From contig JAFMSR010000002.1 of the NCBI GenBank assembly GCA_022818135.1, positions 45,860,699 through 45,924,698 on the forward strand: a stretch of 64,000 bases of DNA. Reading direction: 5' to 3'. The DNA comes from Saxidomus purpurata (taxonomy: Eukaryota; Mollusca; Bivalvia; Venerida; Veneridae). Positions 21,989 to 35,639 of this stretch are shown piece after piece. Below the pieces are notes generated by a model. It had not been told where the DNA came from. It did no database searches and saw nothing but the letters and a program-made list of their open reading frames with translations. A program made the translations under genes and the position numbers. The first letter of the stretch is position 1, and each line of letters starts with the position of its first letter.

Positions 21989-22622
21989 AACAAGAGCTGT
22001 CAGTAGACAGCGCGCTCGACTATTCTCAGTGATTGACAATATAAAATAATATCCATCCTGAAGGATATTGTAAAAAGGGGCATAATTCTGTCAAAAGGCT
22101 TGATAGAGTTACCTCCTCCTGTGTACAGGTTGGGGGCATGATGGTGAACAAGTGTGCAAAGTTTCAAAGCCAGATGACAATTGAATTGGTAAATATTTGA
22201 GGTGTTACGCAAACTTTAACGTAAATTCTAAGTAGAAAAAGGGGCATAATTCTGTCAAAATGCTTGATACAGTGACCTCCTCCTGTGTACAGGTTGGGGG
22301 CATGATGGTGAACAAGCGTGCGAAGTTTCAAAGCCAGATGTCAATGGACTTTGAAAATATTTGAGGTGGTACGCAAACTTTTAACGTAAATTTTAAGTCA
22401 AAACGGGGCTAATTCTGTCAAAATGCTTGATACAGTGACCTCCTCCTGTGTACAGGTTTGGGGCATGATGGTGAACAAGTGTGCGAAGTTTCAAAGCCAG
22501 ATGTCAATGGACTTTGAAAATATTTGAGGTGGTATGCAAACTTTAGCATAAGTGGTTACGCCGACGCCGACACTCGGGTGACTAGGATAGCTCTCCTTAT
22601 TCTTCAAATAGTCGAGTTAAAA
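21989..22622 (-). mobile_element. family A element (copy A4) inside the OTU-like pseudogene
   Basis: AACAAGAGCTGTCAGTAGACAGC, GCTCGACTATTC at the left and GAATAGTCGAG-like 'caaatagtcgagttaaaa' at the right, with 'ccgacgccgacac' upstream of it. Three to four cores carry 'tcctcctgtgtacaggttgggggcatgatgg'. Confidence 0.8.
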
Positions 22623-22796
22623 AGGGGAAGACATCAGTTCAACAGAGAGTGAGTTTCAGAATGTAGTCAGTAAAGCAAGGCTTGAAAAAATCCAGAAAGC
22701 AAAGTCACTATAAAGAGAATGGGAGAAAACTGTAAAAAAATATCAATAAGAAGAAAGGCGACAAAGAGAAGTCTTAGCCAAGAAAGAAGAATAAGA

Positions 22797-23785
22797 AACA
22801 AGAGCTGTCAGTAGGACAGCGCGCTCGACTTTTTTAGTGCTTGCCAATAAAACAAAAATTTGACAGTTAAGGGCACACAAGACTTTAACTACTTTAACTA
22901 AGAATTTCCAAGTACAAATCAAGAAACTTTTTCACAGAGTTATCTTCTCTTGCTTACAGATAGGTCTCATGATGGTTCATAAGTACTCCAACTTTCAAAG
23001 TAATATCTCAAATGGTTTAGTCAACAAGTGGACAAGAATGAGTCTTTTAACCGAGTTTCTAAGTCAAAAAGGGCCATAATTCATATAAAATCCTTGACAG
23101 AATTACCTTCTCCTGCCCATTTTGGGATCATGATGGTAAACAAGTATTCCAACTTTCAAAGTAATATCTCGAACAGTTTAGTCAAAAAGTGGACTGGTAC
23201 GAAAAACTTTACCAAGATTCTAAGTTGATAAAGGGCCTTAATTTTTAAAACAAATCCCTGACAGAGTTACCTTCTCTTGCCTACAGATAGGGGTAATGAT
23301 GTAAACAAGCATTCAAAGTTTCAAAGCAATATCTCAAAGGGTTAAGGCAATAAGTGGATTTTACCCATATTCAATGTATTTTCTGAGTAAAAAAAGGGGC
23401 ATAATTCTGTCAAAAATCTTGACTGAGTTATGTACTCTTGTCTGTTGATGAAGGTCATGATTGTAAACAAGTATGGTTAGTTTCAAAGCAATACCTCCAA
23501 TGGTTTTGAAATAAAGTGAGGTGGTACGAAAAACTTAACCAAGCTCAATACACTTTCTAAGTCAAAAAAGGGCCATAATTCTGTCAAAAATCTTGACAGA
23601 GTTATGTTCTCTTGTCTGTAGATGAAGGTTATGATGGTAAACAAGTATGGTAAGTTTCAAAGCCATACCTCTAATACTTTTGAAATAAAGTGGGGTGGTA
23701 CGAAAAACTTAACCAAGGTGTGAAGCCAACGCCGACGCCGGGGCGAGTTGGATAGCTCCCCTTTTCATAGAAAAGTCGAGCTAAA
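22797..23785 (-). mobile_element. family A element (copy A5) inside the OTU-like pseudogene
   Basis: AACAAGAGCTGTCAGTAGGACAGC at the left, 'gacgccggggcgagttgg' and AAAAGTCGAGCTAAAA at the right. Its core order matches copy A2b without the LINE, so it gives the empty site for that LINE. Confidence 0.85.
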
Positions 23786-24374
23786 AACCAAAGGAAAACA
23801 ATTCACATTCAATTAATGAAGAAAGTACAAATGCATCTGAAAAAGTTCTCATGCAGACTTTAAACCAGTGTGTGCATGTTGCTAATCAGCAGCAATAATT
23901 AATTGAAAAACAGACAGCAAAAGTAGAGTCGGTACAAGCAGCAAATAACCTTGTAATAGACAAAATTAAACCATATGGTAACTGCTTCTTTGAAGCCAGT
24001 GGTAAACAAATTGGCATTGATCCATCACTTCTAAGGCATGAATTGTGTAAATCACTGGAAGGGAATATGGAAGAATATATTGCTTTCGTCTTGAACCAAC
24101 ATCATCCAGATGGATGATGAATTTGAAAAATTGAAGATTTCTGATCCAGAAGGCAACCTTTGCCAATGAAATATCAGTCAAAGCTGCCAATCTCTTCTGC
24201 AAAGAAATAAGATTTACTGCAGTTGGCAAAACTGGACTAATTCCTCAAGAATTTCATGATTATTACAAATCTCTACCATGAAGTAGCAATAAGAAAGATT
24301 GTCTCCCTGAACCAGACATGAATGAAGATTCAAGCAATGATTCAGATTATGACAAATCATACAGTGTGCTTTGA

Positions 24375-25110
24375 TTGACAACTTAGATGTGTCTGTAGAT
24401 GTGCTTTCACATGTACAAATAAAACCAACATGCATCTTGCTGCTGAAATACATGAAATTATGTGTAAGAAAATACTTTTAGAAGTGCTGTAGAAAGTACA
24501 TGTCTACTACTTGTTCATACAATAGATAAAACTACCCGGTAGTCAGTAAATGAAAAATAAGCTTGACATGCTCTTGTCTTACGGCTCTAATGTACTGAAT
24601 TAGTAGAGCCAAATGCAGCCATCTAATTTTAGGCCAATTGGACTTGAAATATATAGTTGTAGATATTAAACTCAATTTGCCAGAATGATCTATTTCTCTT
24701 TTAGCATGTTTTGGTACAACTGAAAATTCATTTTATCCAAAAATGTGCCACTGCTACAAACTCTCTTTTTATAGAATGTTCTGGTCCACCTGAACAACTG
24801 CAATATGAACAAGTTTCATAAGCCATCATTTTATAGCATGTTCTGGCACACTTGAGCATCAACTAATCCTATCAAATGTTAAATGCCAAATCAATGTATC
24901 TTTGCTTAGAACGTTTTGGTGTAGCTTATCAACAACATAAAAGGGGCTTTTTTCAGAGCAAGAACAATTTTATCAATTTTGACACTATTTACAGTATATG
25001 CAATTAAATCATGTATACTATATGTTGAATAAAGTAAATATCAATAAAACTGCAGCGTTCGTTTTTTAATAAATCCTTTTTTTAACAAATTAGAATAGAA
25101 ACTGGTCCTC
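24375..25110. other. no gene; imperfect ~75-bp repeats
   Basis: Positions 24690-24930 repeat 'ttttatag(a/c)atgttctgg' plus 'cac(c/t)tgagca' three times with drift. The rest is AT-rich and unremarkable. Confidence 0.4.
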
Positions 25111-25156
25111 CTGAAAAAATTCAAAATATTGACATAGCAGGTTCTGGCACTAACCC

Positions 25157-26405
25157 CTCAATTTTTATTTTTAGTGATTTGTAGAGAATCAGAGTGTCAA
25201 ATTCAAATAAGGCAACTGGGCTCGATGGTATACCATCTCGTTTTGTAAGGGATTCTGCTGTTGCTACTGCTAATCCTTTGTCACATGTAATTAATATGTC
25301 CATTATACAAAGTGGAGTACCAGACGACTTGAAACTAGCAAGAGTTGTGCCTCTGTTTAAAAAGAATGATAAAACTGAAGTTGGCAATTACAGACCTGTT
25401 TCAATTTTAAGTGTTATCTCTAAGGTGCTAGAAAGAGTAATATATGATCAGATGGATACCTATCTTTCTATGAATAATTTACTTTTAAATTACCAGTTTG
25501 GTTTTAGGTGCAGTTTTTCCACGGAGACTTGTCTTATTCATTTGACTGATTTTATATGTTTTCAGATGGACACACACAATTTAGTGGGTATGGTGCTCCT
25601 TGACCTACAGAAGGCTTTCGATACTGTCGATCACGGTGTTCTTTTGATGAAACTTAAAGCCCTAGGTCTCACGGAAACATCAATTAGATGGTTTTCCTCA
25701 TATTTATCAGATAGGCAGATAATTCTCAATCTAAACTCAATGTCACTTGCAAAAGCCATACTATCCATTCATAGAACTGTGTGAAGTACCTGGGTGCAAC
25801 TATTGATCAGAGTTTATCATATAAGTCTATGGTTATGTCCGTTATTCAAAAAGCTAATGCAAGATTGAAGTTTCTGTTCAGAAAAAGAGACCATCTTACT
25901 TTTCACGCTAAGAAATTATTGGTTATGTCCCTTATTCAGTGTCATTTTGATAATGCTTCTACAATTTGGTATTATTCATCAACACAAGCACATAAGAATA
26001 GATTACAGGTTACCCAGAATAAACTTTTTAGATTTTTCCTGAACTTAGATAGTATGGTACACATTGGTAAAAATCAGTTTTCAAGTCTTAAATGGTAACC
26101 TGTGGCTAAGAGAGTTGATTTCAAAACCCTATGTCATGTTTTCAACACATATTTCAAGACTGCCCCCATAATTATAACACCAGATTCAGAGTTAAATCCG
26201 TTCCTTCTGAGGTTACATGTAATTCTTCTTCCTTCAAAGATAGTGGCTGCTTTTCCATTCCTACGGCCAAACTTGAGGCAAAGGGTCTTTTGCAAAAAAT
26301 GGCTGTACCCTATGGAATGAGTTACCCCAAAACCTTAGGGATGCTAAGACCTTCTCCAACTTTAAGTCCTGTGTCAAGGGGTACCTACTAGATTTTATGG
26401 AGTAA
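25157..26405 (+). pseudogene. non-LTR retrotransposon reverse transcriptase, 5'-truncated with internal deletion
   Basis: From about 25190 the frame reads SNKATGLDGIPSRF, LARVVPLFKK, NYRPVSILSVISKVLERVI, YQFGFR and VLLDLQKAFDTVDH, the early fingers/palm blocks of a Jockey/CR1-like LINE RT. First catalytic Asp: LLDLQKAFD (about 25600-25625). At about 25710-25775 the sequence jumps from YLSDRQ to the post-palm block VKYLGATIDQSLSY, so the GVPQG block and the YADD catalytic pair are deleted. The thumb and C-terminal part (25781-26098) then shifts frame several times. The end is recognisable as WNELPQNLRDAKTFSNF...GYLLDFME with TAA at about 26403. It cannot be functional. Confidence 0.85.
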
Positions 26406-27049
26406 TATATTTTTACATTTGCCTTTCCTCTTATTTGGTATACAGTATTATGTAACATTTCAATATTCAATAGCATGTTCCATTTTTTATCAAATGAGAT
26501 TTATTTTCTTTTTAAGAACCACAAATGTCTTTCTTTTCAATACCATTTGCTGTGATTTTATAATATTGCTTCCATTGTCATATATGATATAACACTATAT
26601 TCAAAGGACCATAATGGAAATAAGAATTTATCCATACTCTTTTTTTTGGTGATATCCGTTGCATATAATGTCAATTGATATGGCCATAATATTCATCCAT
26701 GTTTGTTACTTGTTTATTGTATGTTTCAATTATGTATTGCCATGCAATTGTACATTTTATAGCAGAAATAAATATCTCTGTCAGCAGAGCTGAAATTTCC
26801 ATTATGTATTGAAGAACTGCACATACATGCAACTTGTCTGATGTAACAAGGAAGGGCACTTTCAAATGTACGTTACCTGACTGATCCTTTAATACCAATT
26901 TCTTATTACAGATCATGACCAATCAAAAGGCTGGAAATTTCATGGAAGGGTAATAAACATATACTCTTTTTCGTGATTACAGTACGCTCTAAGCTTTTCA
27001 TTCTCCAGAACTATGAATTTCATTATCCTTGTAAATTTTATTATTTTTA
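26406..27049. other. no gene seen
   Basis: AT-rich DNA downstream of the LINE. There is no clear poly(A) or microsatellite tail and no coding frame. Confidence 0.4.
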
Positions 27050-27430
<381 letters not shown>

Positions 27431-28762
27431 AATAAAAAAACTACTAAATTTAACTGGCTTTGAAATTCAAATATTTCAAGAAAGTTCGAATAAAATGTAT
27501 ATATACTAGGTAAGTCAACCCTGCAGTCAGCAAAGAAGGAGTTAAACTTACCTTACTGACAACATAGATCTTCCTTCAAGATAAATGTAGACCATGATGA
27601 TCAGCATGATCATGCACATCTATCAAGTGTCATCAGGGGGGCAGTCGGCAGTCACAGTAACATGTATGTAGGTTTATCTGTTGTAGTTTCCATGAACGAG
27701 TATTTTGTTCCTATAAATGTGCATTAATGTTATAATAGTACAGTCACCCATAAATAGTAAATCGAATTGGATTTGAACTTTAATATTTTTTATAGTTATT
27801 TAGTTCTTTTTTAACATGACTATAAAGTTGGACATAGAACCAGGATAGTATAATAACAGTGTTCATTTTAAAATGTATTCAGCCGACGACAAGTGAATCT
27901 GCCTTTGCGACTAGTGCGGACCAAAATCAGACTATACCATGCTTGTGATAAAAATTTCTGACTTGGTGACCAAAATAGACCATATGATTTTATGTAATCA
28001 ATATCAAATATGTATAAGTTGAACATACCCAATGGTGGCGAGTCTTCCTTCCTGATAAGTGTAGAATATGATCAGCTTGTACATCTGTGCCACCATAATG
28101 AAAACCTGCTGACTCTGCACTATAGTTATGTTGTAAGACCTACAAATAAGTGTTCTATAACCATAAACACATATCAGTTTGAATGCAGTTCACCCATTTT
28201 CAACTTAATAATTGTCTACTTCAGTTAATTACTTGTCATAAATACGTCGTCTTACTTCTTTGACCAGTATCGACCATCATCAACTTGAACATCCATGTTG
28301 TCAGATTACAATTGTCTAAATCAGAACTGTCATTCTGTTGTAATTTACACAAAAAATACTCTTTACATGTTGGTATGTATTTCAATACGTCCTTTAAATT
28401 CAATGTAAAATAGTAACTATAATTTACCCATTAATTGATGGCGGTTAAGTCTACCAGATCATGATCACACTTGCACACTGGTGTCGTCAGGGGGCAATTA
28501 ATATATCTTCTTTACTGTATGGGTTACCATAATTCTGTAGTAAGTTTCATAAATGAATATTCTGTACCTGTAAACTTGCATTTTGTTATAACAATACTTA
28601 TCATGATAAGCATGTATAATCAGTTAAATTAATATAATTAAGTTTCAACTAATCAAGCTTTTCTTCGAAATCAGTGTAGACTATGATCAACTTCAACATC
28701 TGATCCGTCATTCCATAATTGGTTCGATGGTACTAAATTACTGATTGGCTTGGAAATGCACT

Positions 28763-28939
28763 GATGTCCTCCTTGGTGGTCGAGTGGTTAGTCGCTGTAA
28801 CCTCGCATCGATTGAGGGTCATGGGTTCGAGCCCTGCTACTGACTATGTCTTTTTATGTGAGGAAGTTGGCAGTTTCTTGTAGGGATAATGTTCTAGTAC
28901 TTGTCCTTCCCAGGAACAATTGTTAGGTAAACTGCCAAC
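28763..28939 (+). mobile_element. tRNA-derived SINE in array unit 1
   Basis: A box TGGTCGAGTGGTTAG (28777-28791) and B box GGTTCGAGCCC (28824-28834), then a body with 'gttggcagtttctt' and 'ccttcccaggaac'. It joins array sequence at 'ctgccaacctgttaaaatg'. Confidence 0.7.
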
Positions 28940-31007
28940 CTGTTAAAATGATCAAATTATGATGTTAATCACTACTTAATTTCTCTGGCTTTGAAATTCA
29001 AAGAGTTCAAGGAAGTCAGAATAAAATGTATATATACTAATAAAGTCGACCCTGCAGTCAGCGTAGAAGCAATAAAGAAGTTTAAATTACCTTACTGACA
29101 ACATTCATCTTCCTTCAAGATCAATGTAGACCATGATCGGCAGGCACATCGATCAGTGTCATCAGGGGGGCAGTTGGCTGACACAGTTACATGAACGTAG
29201 GTTTAACTGTTGTAATTTCTGTGAACGAGTATTTTGTTCCTAAAAATGTGCATTAATGTTATAATAGTAGGCCAATTTCATTCTTCAAAATGTTTTGATT
29301 TATTTTTCTTGTCATAAATAATAAATTGAATTGGATTTGAACTTTTAATATTTTTATAGTTATTCAGTTCTTTTATACATGAATATAAAGTCGGACATAG
29401 AACCAGGATAGTATAACAAAAGCGTTTATTCAAAAATGTATTCAGCTGATGACAAGTGAATCTGTCTTTGTGACTAGTGCGGACCAAAATCAGTCAAACA
29501 ATGCTGGTGACAAAACTTTCTGACTTGGTGACCAGAATACGCTGTATGATTTTATGCAATCGATATCAAATATGTAAGTTGAAACATACCCAATGGCAGC
29601 GAGTCTTCCTTCCTGACAAGTGTAGAATATGATCATCTTGTATATCTGTGCCACAATATGAAAACCTGCTGACTCTGCACCATAGTTATGTTGTAAGACC
29701 TACAAACAAATGTTCTATAACCATAAAAGCATATAAGTTTAAATGCAGTACACCCATTTTGCAACTTTATAATTTTATTTTTAGTTATTTGTAGATGAAT
29801 CTTCCTTCAAGATCAATGTAGACTATGATCAGCATGCACATAGATCAGTGTCATCAGGGATGGCAGTTGGCTGACACAGTAAAATGTGCGTAGGTTTATC
29901 TGTTGTAATTTCCATGAACGAGTATTTTGTTTTTATAAATGTGCATTAATGTTTTAATTTCATTCTTTAAAATGTTTTAATTAATTTTTCTTGTCATATA
30001 GATAATAAATAATAAATTGAATTTGAACTTTAATAAATTTATAATTATTCAGTTCTTTTAAACATGAATATAAAGTCTGACATAGAGCCAGGATAGTATA
30101 ACAGCGTTCATTTAAAATGTATTCAGCCGACGACAAGTGAATCTGCCTTTGCCACTAGTGCGGACCAAAATCAGACTATACCATGCTGGTAATAAACCTC
30201 TCCGACTTAGCGACCAGAATAGGCCATATGATTTTATGCAATCAATATCAAATATGTAAGTTGAAACATACCCAATGGTGGCGAGTCTTCCTTTCTGACA
30301 AGTGTAGACTATGATCAGCTTGTACATCCGTGCCACCATAATGAAAACCTGCTGACTCTGCACCATAGTTATGTTGTAAGACCTACAAATAAGTGTTCTA
30401 TAACCATAAACACATATCAGTTTGAATGCAGTACACCCATTTTCATCTTAATAATTGTCTACTTCAGTTAATTACTTGTCATAAATACATTGTCTTGCTT
30501 CTTCGACCAGTATCGACCATCATCAACTCGAACATCCATGTTGTCAGATTACAATTGTCTAAATCAGCACTGTCATTCTGTTGTAAGTTATACGCAAACA
30601 AATACTCTTTACATGTAGGTATGTATTTCAATACGTCCTTTAAATTCAATGTAAAATAGTAACTACAATTTACCCATTAATTGATGGAGGGTAAGTCTGC
30701 CAGATCATGATCACACTTGCACACTGGTGTCGTCAGGAGGCAATTGATAATTCTTCTCCACTGTAGGAGTTACCATAATTCTGTAGTAAGTTTCATAAAT
30801 GAATATTCTGTACCTGTAAACTTGCATTTTTTATACTAGTACATCATGACAAGCATGTATAATCAATTAATATAAAATAATTAAGTTTCAACTAATCAAG
30901 CTTGTCTTCGAAATCAGTGTAGACTATGATCAACTTCAACATCTGAGCCATCATTCCATAATTGGTTTGATGGTACTAAATTACTGATTGGCTTGGAAAT
31001 TCACTGA

Positions 31008-31183
31008 TGTCCTCCTTGGTGGTCGAGTGGTTAGAGTTGCTGTAACCTCACATCGATTGAGGGTCATGGGTTCGAGCCCTGCTACCAACCATGTCTTTTT
31101 ATGTGAGGAAGTTGGCAGTTTCTTATAGAGGATAATGTTCTAGTACTTGTCCTTCCCAGGAACGATTGTTAGGTAAACTGCCA
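31008..31183 (+). mobile_element. tRNA-derived SINE in array unit 2
   Basis: Same element, same junction and same position within the unit as at 28763, so it was multiplied with the array rather than inserted separately. Confidence 0.7.
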
Positions 31184-32577
31184 ACCTGTTAAAATGATCA
31201 AATTATGATGTAAATCACTACTAAATTTATCTGGCTTTGAAATTCAAGGAGTTCAAGAAAGTCAGAATAAAATGTATATATACTAATAAAGTCGACCCTG
31301 CAGTCAGCGTAGAAGCAATAAAGAAGTTTAAATTACCTTACTGACAACATAGATCTTCCTTCAAGATCAATGTAGACCATGATCAGCATGCACATCGATC
31401 AGTGTCATCAGGGGGGCAGTCGACTGACACAGTAACATGTACGTAGGTTTATCTGTTGTAATTTCCATGAACAAGTATTTTGTGCCTTTAATTGTATATC
31501 AATGTTATAAAAGTACACCCATTTCATTCTTTAAAATGTTTTAATTTATTTTTCTTGTCATAGATAATAAATAGAATTGGATTTGAACTTTAAAAAATTT
31601 ATAGTTATTCAGTTCTTTTAAACATGAATTTAAAGTCGGACATAGAGCCAGGATAGTATAACAACAGTGTTCATTTAAAATGTGACACTATTCAGCTGAC
31701 GACAAGTGAATCTGCCTTTGCCACTAGTGCGGACCAAAATCAGACTATACCATGCTGGTGATAAAACTTTCTGACTTGGTGACCAGAATAGGCCATATGA
31801 TTTTATGCAATCAATATCAAATATGTAAGTTGAAACAAACCCAATGGCGGCGAGTCTTCCTTCCTGACAAGTGTAGACTATGATCAGCTTGTACATCCGT
31901 GCCACCATATGAAAACCTGCTGACTCTGCACCATAGTTATGTTGTAAGACCTACAAATAAGTGTTCTATAACCATAAACACATATCAGTTTGAATGCAGT
32001 ACACCCATTTTCATCTTTATAATCGTCTACTTCAGTTAATTACTTGACATAAATACGTCGTCTTGCTTCTTCGACCAGTATCAACCATCATCAACTCGAA
32101 CATCCATGTTGTCAGATAACAATTGTCTGAATCAGCACTGTCATTCTGTTGTAAGTTATGCAAACAAAGGCTCTTTACATGTAGGTATGTATTTCAATAC
32201 GTCCTTTAAATTCAATGTAAAATAGTAACTATAATTTACCCATTAATTGATGGCGGTTAAGTCTACCAGATCATGATCACACTTGCACACTGGTGTCGTC
32301 AGGGGGCAATTAATATATCTTCTTTACTGTACGGGTTACCATAATTCTGTAGTTAGTTTCATAAATGAATATTCTGTACCTGTAAACTTGCATTTTGTTA
32401 TAACAATACTGTGATCATGATAAGCATGTATAATCAGTTAAATTAATATAATTAAGTTTCAACTAATCAAGCTTTTCTTCGAAATCAGTGTAGACTATGA
32501 TCAACTTCAACATCTGAGCTGTCATTCCATAATTGGTTTGATGGTACTAAATTACTGATTGGCTTGGAAATTCACTG

Positions 32578-32757
32578 ATGTCCTCCTTGGTGGTCGAGTG
32601 GTTAGAGTCACTGTAACCTCGCATCGATTGAGGGTCATGGGTTTGAGCCCTGCTACCAACCATGTCTTTTTATGTGAGGAAGTTGGCAGTTTTTTATAGA
32701 GGATAATGTTCTAGTACTGGTCCTTCCCAGGAACGATTGTTAGGTAAACTGCCAACC
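32578..32757 (+). mobile_element. tRNA-derived SINE in array unit 3
   Basis: Same junctions as the first two. The B box is altered to GGTTTGAGCCC. Confidence 0.7.
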
Positions 32758-34129
32758 TGTTAAAATGATCAAATTATGATGTAAATCACTACTAAATTTC
32801 TCTGGCTTTGAAATTCAAAGAGTTCAAGGAAGTCAGAATAAAATGTATATATACTAATAAAGTCGACCCTGCAGTCAGCGTAGAAGCAATAAAGAAGTTT
32901 AAATTACCTTACTGACAACATAGATCTTCTTTCAAGATCAATGTAGACCATGATAAGCATGCACATCGATCAGTGTCATCAGGGGGGCAGTCGGCTGACA
33001 CAGTAACATGTACATAGGTTTATCTGTTGTAATTTCCATGAACGAGTATTTTGTTCCTATAAATGTGTATCAATGTTATAAAAGTAAACCCATTTCATTC
33101 TTTAAAATGTTTTAATTTATTTTTCTTGTCATAGATAATAAATAGAATTGGATTTGAACTTTAAAAAATTTATAGTTATTCAGTTCTTTTAAACATGAAT
33201 TTAAAGTCGGACATAGAGCCAGGATGGTATAACAGCGTTCATTTAAAATATATTCAGCTGACGACAAGTGAATCTGCCTTTGCCACTAGTGCGGACCAAA
33301 ATCAGTCTATACCATGTTTGTGATAAACCTCTCTGACTTAGGGACCAGAATAGGCCATATGATTTTATGCAATCAATATCAAATATATAATTTGAAACAA
33401 ACCCAATGGCGGCGAGTTTTTCTCTCCTGACAAGTGTAGACTATGATCAGCTTGTACATCCGTGCCACCATAATGAAAACCTGCTGACTCTGCACCATAG
33501 TTATGTTGTAAGACCTACAAATAAGTGTTCTATAACCATAAACACATATCAGTTTGAATGCAGTACACCCATTTTCATCTTAATAATTGTCTACTTCAGT
33601 TAATTACTTGACATAAATACGTCGTCTTGCTTCTTCGACCAGTATCGACCATCATCAACTCGAACATCCATGTTGTCAGATGATAATTGTCTAAATCAGC
33701 ACTGTTATTCTGTTGTAAGTTACACAAACAAATACTCTACATGTAGGTATGTATTTCAATACGTCCTTTAAATTCAATGTAAAATAGTAACTATAATTTA
33801 CCCATTAATTGATGGAGGGTAAGTCTGCCAGATTATGATCACACTTGCACACTGGTGTCGTCAGGGGGCAATTAATACATCTTCTGTACTGTACCGGTTA
33901 CCATAATTCTGTAGTAAGTTTCATAAATGAATATTCTGTACCTGTAAACTTGCATTTTGTTATAACAATACTGTGATCATGATAAGCATGTATAATCAGT
34001 TAAATTAATATAATTAAGTTTCAACTAATCAAGCTTTTCTTCGAAATCAGTATAGAATATGATCAACTTCTACATCTGAGCCATCATTCCATAATTGGTT
34101 TGATGGTACTAAATTACTGATTTGCTTAG

Positions 34130-34326
34130 AAGTCCCTGCAACCCTGCATTGATTGAGGGTTGTTGGTTCGAGCCCTGCTACCGACCATGTCTTTTTATGT
34201 GAGGAAGTTGGCAGTTTCTTATAGAGGATAATGTTCTAGTACTGGTCCTTCCCAGGAACGATTGTTAGGTAAACTGCCAAAAAAAAACGCGGTAATGGAA
34301 CACTGGCGTTAAACTACTACAACAAC
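34130..34326 (+). mobile_element. tRNA-derived SINE at the array end, A box lost, 3' tail kept
   Basis: The A-box part is deleted, but the copy continues past 'aaactgcca' into 'aaaaaacgcggtaatggaac', 'ggcgttaaac' and (CAA)n-like 'tactacaacaaca', a natural SINE 3' end that the other three copies lack. Confidence 0.65.
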
Positions 34327-35639
34327 ATAGAAAATCTGATAAAAATGTATACTCATTTATAGCCAAACTTACAGCAACCAAACAATGTAAAGATAGTTGT
34401 TAAATCTTACCTTACTGACGACACATTAGTCTGCTTTCAATACCAGTGTAGACAATGATCAATATGATCAACCATGTGGTCAGGGGGCTGTCAGTTGATT
34501 CAGCACTATTGTTCTGTTGTGTTTTACAAACAAATATTCTCAACCTGTGAATTACAATATGTCATACTATCTTTGCAGCAACTCAGTCTGACTTCGCAGC
34601 AACGGTAGACCATGACTAAAATGCACATCCAGCACTGAAATCAGAATCAGCACCGTCATTCTGCTAGTTATGCATATGAATATTATGTACCTGTAAATTT
34701 GTTTTGCATTATGTCTTTTAACTTGATGTAGAATTAAAAAATTCTAAATTATCCTGCAAAATAAATCCCTTCAAAACCAGTGTTTTTGACTTTGCAACCA
34801 GTATGGAACATAATCATGTAATTCAACTAAACGCTGTAGCCGCAGTGAAACTTCCTTTGAGACCAGTGTGACACCATGATCAGCCTTTACATCAGTGTGG
34901 ACAGGAAGCAGTCAGCATTTTTCTTTAAACTCTGTTGTTAGTTTCACAATTGCATACTATGTACTTGTAAACATTTATCTTTTGTAATCACGTTATGTAT
35001 TTTTTTTCTTGGCAGTTTATTTTAATATCATCGTCCGAAATAAATAGTCTTATTGGCTCTAAATCATATTTCTCAACAGAAAGTGCATTTAAGGTATATG
35101 TAAATTCGAGCCTGCAGCCAGCAAAAATATATGAAAGCAGTCATTTAATCATACCTTGTTCAAAACAGATGAACCTGACTTGCAGACCAGCGTAGACCGT
35201 TATCAGCTGTGCACGTCCGTGTCATCATGAAGCAATGGGCTGAGGCAGCACCAAAATTTGGTTGTTAAGTTTTGCAAACCAATACTTTGTACCTGGTTGC
35301 ATGCCTTCATTAAATTACAATATATGCCTATTCCAATCGATGTGTATGCCATGTAAGTTTTTCCGCTGGTGGTGAGTGATTTTGCGACCAGTGTAAATCA
35401 TGACCAGCTTGACCATCTCATCATGGAATTGATGAAAAGTATGTCTGCCAAGTCAACCAGTGTAGGCCTAGATCATAATCAACCTATACAATCAATGTAA
35501 AATAAATATGTATAATTTGAGTATTTAAGTGGTGGCAAATAATCCTGACTTTGCTTCCAGTGTAGACCATGATCAGGCTGCACATCTGTGTCATGAAGGG
35601 TCAATCGGCTGAATCAGCACAATCAATCTGTTGCATGTG
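34327..35639. repeat. decayed single monomers of the 27-34 kb array
   Basis: Blocks such as 'accagtgtagac(c/a)atgatca', 'gtcatcatg' and 'ctgttgttagttt' recur about every 170-180 bp but are strongly diverged. No gene is seen. Confidence 0.6.

Larger units (their letters stand above)
21233..24374 (+). pseudogene. degraded gene with OTU-like cysteine protease domain, cut by two A elements
   Basis: Starts ATGGCGGACGAAAGG (21233; MADERSNWSDAE). Positions 21340-21990 hold open stretches in successive frames that encode Asn/Ser/Glu-rich linker and a basic block (KRRVKKRKSRQK). A lysine/glutamate-rich, coiled-coil-like piece lies at 22623-22790. At 23786-24374 the frame reads through PYGNCFFEASGKQIG (GNCFF at 23977-23991), matching the catalytic-cysteine block of OTU proteases, then 'LLRHELCKSLEGNMEEYIAF'. 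An acidic tail DSSNDSDYDKSYSVL ends in TGA at 24374. Frameshifts occur near 21330, 21620 and 24100; in-frame stops occur near 21769 and 24281. Two family A elements (21989-22622, 22797-23785) split it. Some stops might fall in introns. It may be a host gene or an OTU-bearing mobile-element protein. Confidence 0.5.
27440..34290. repeat. tandem array of ~1.5-kb units built from diverged ~170-bp monomers
   Basis: The anchor 'ctggctttgaaattcaa' occurs at 27454, 28985, 31231 and 32802, giving units of about 1.53, 2.25 and 1.57 kb plus a last one. Inside each unit, diverged monomers repeat 'agtgtagac(c/t)atgatcagc(a/t)tg(c/t)acatc', 'gtcatcaggggggcagt' and 'tctgttgtaa(g/t)tt'. The second unit carries an extra ~0.7-kb partial copy (about 29790-30480). 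Non-coding; the many short frames are repeat shadows. Confidence 0.85.

Noticed and set aside
28763..28850. tRNA gene cluster at 28.8, 31.0 and 32.6 kb
   Set aside because: Same SINE head copied with the array; no acceptor stem.
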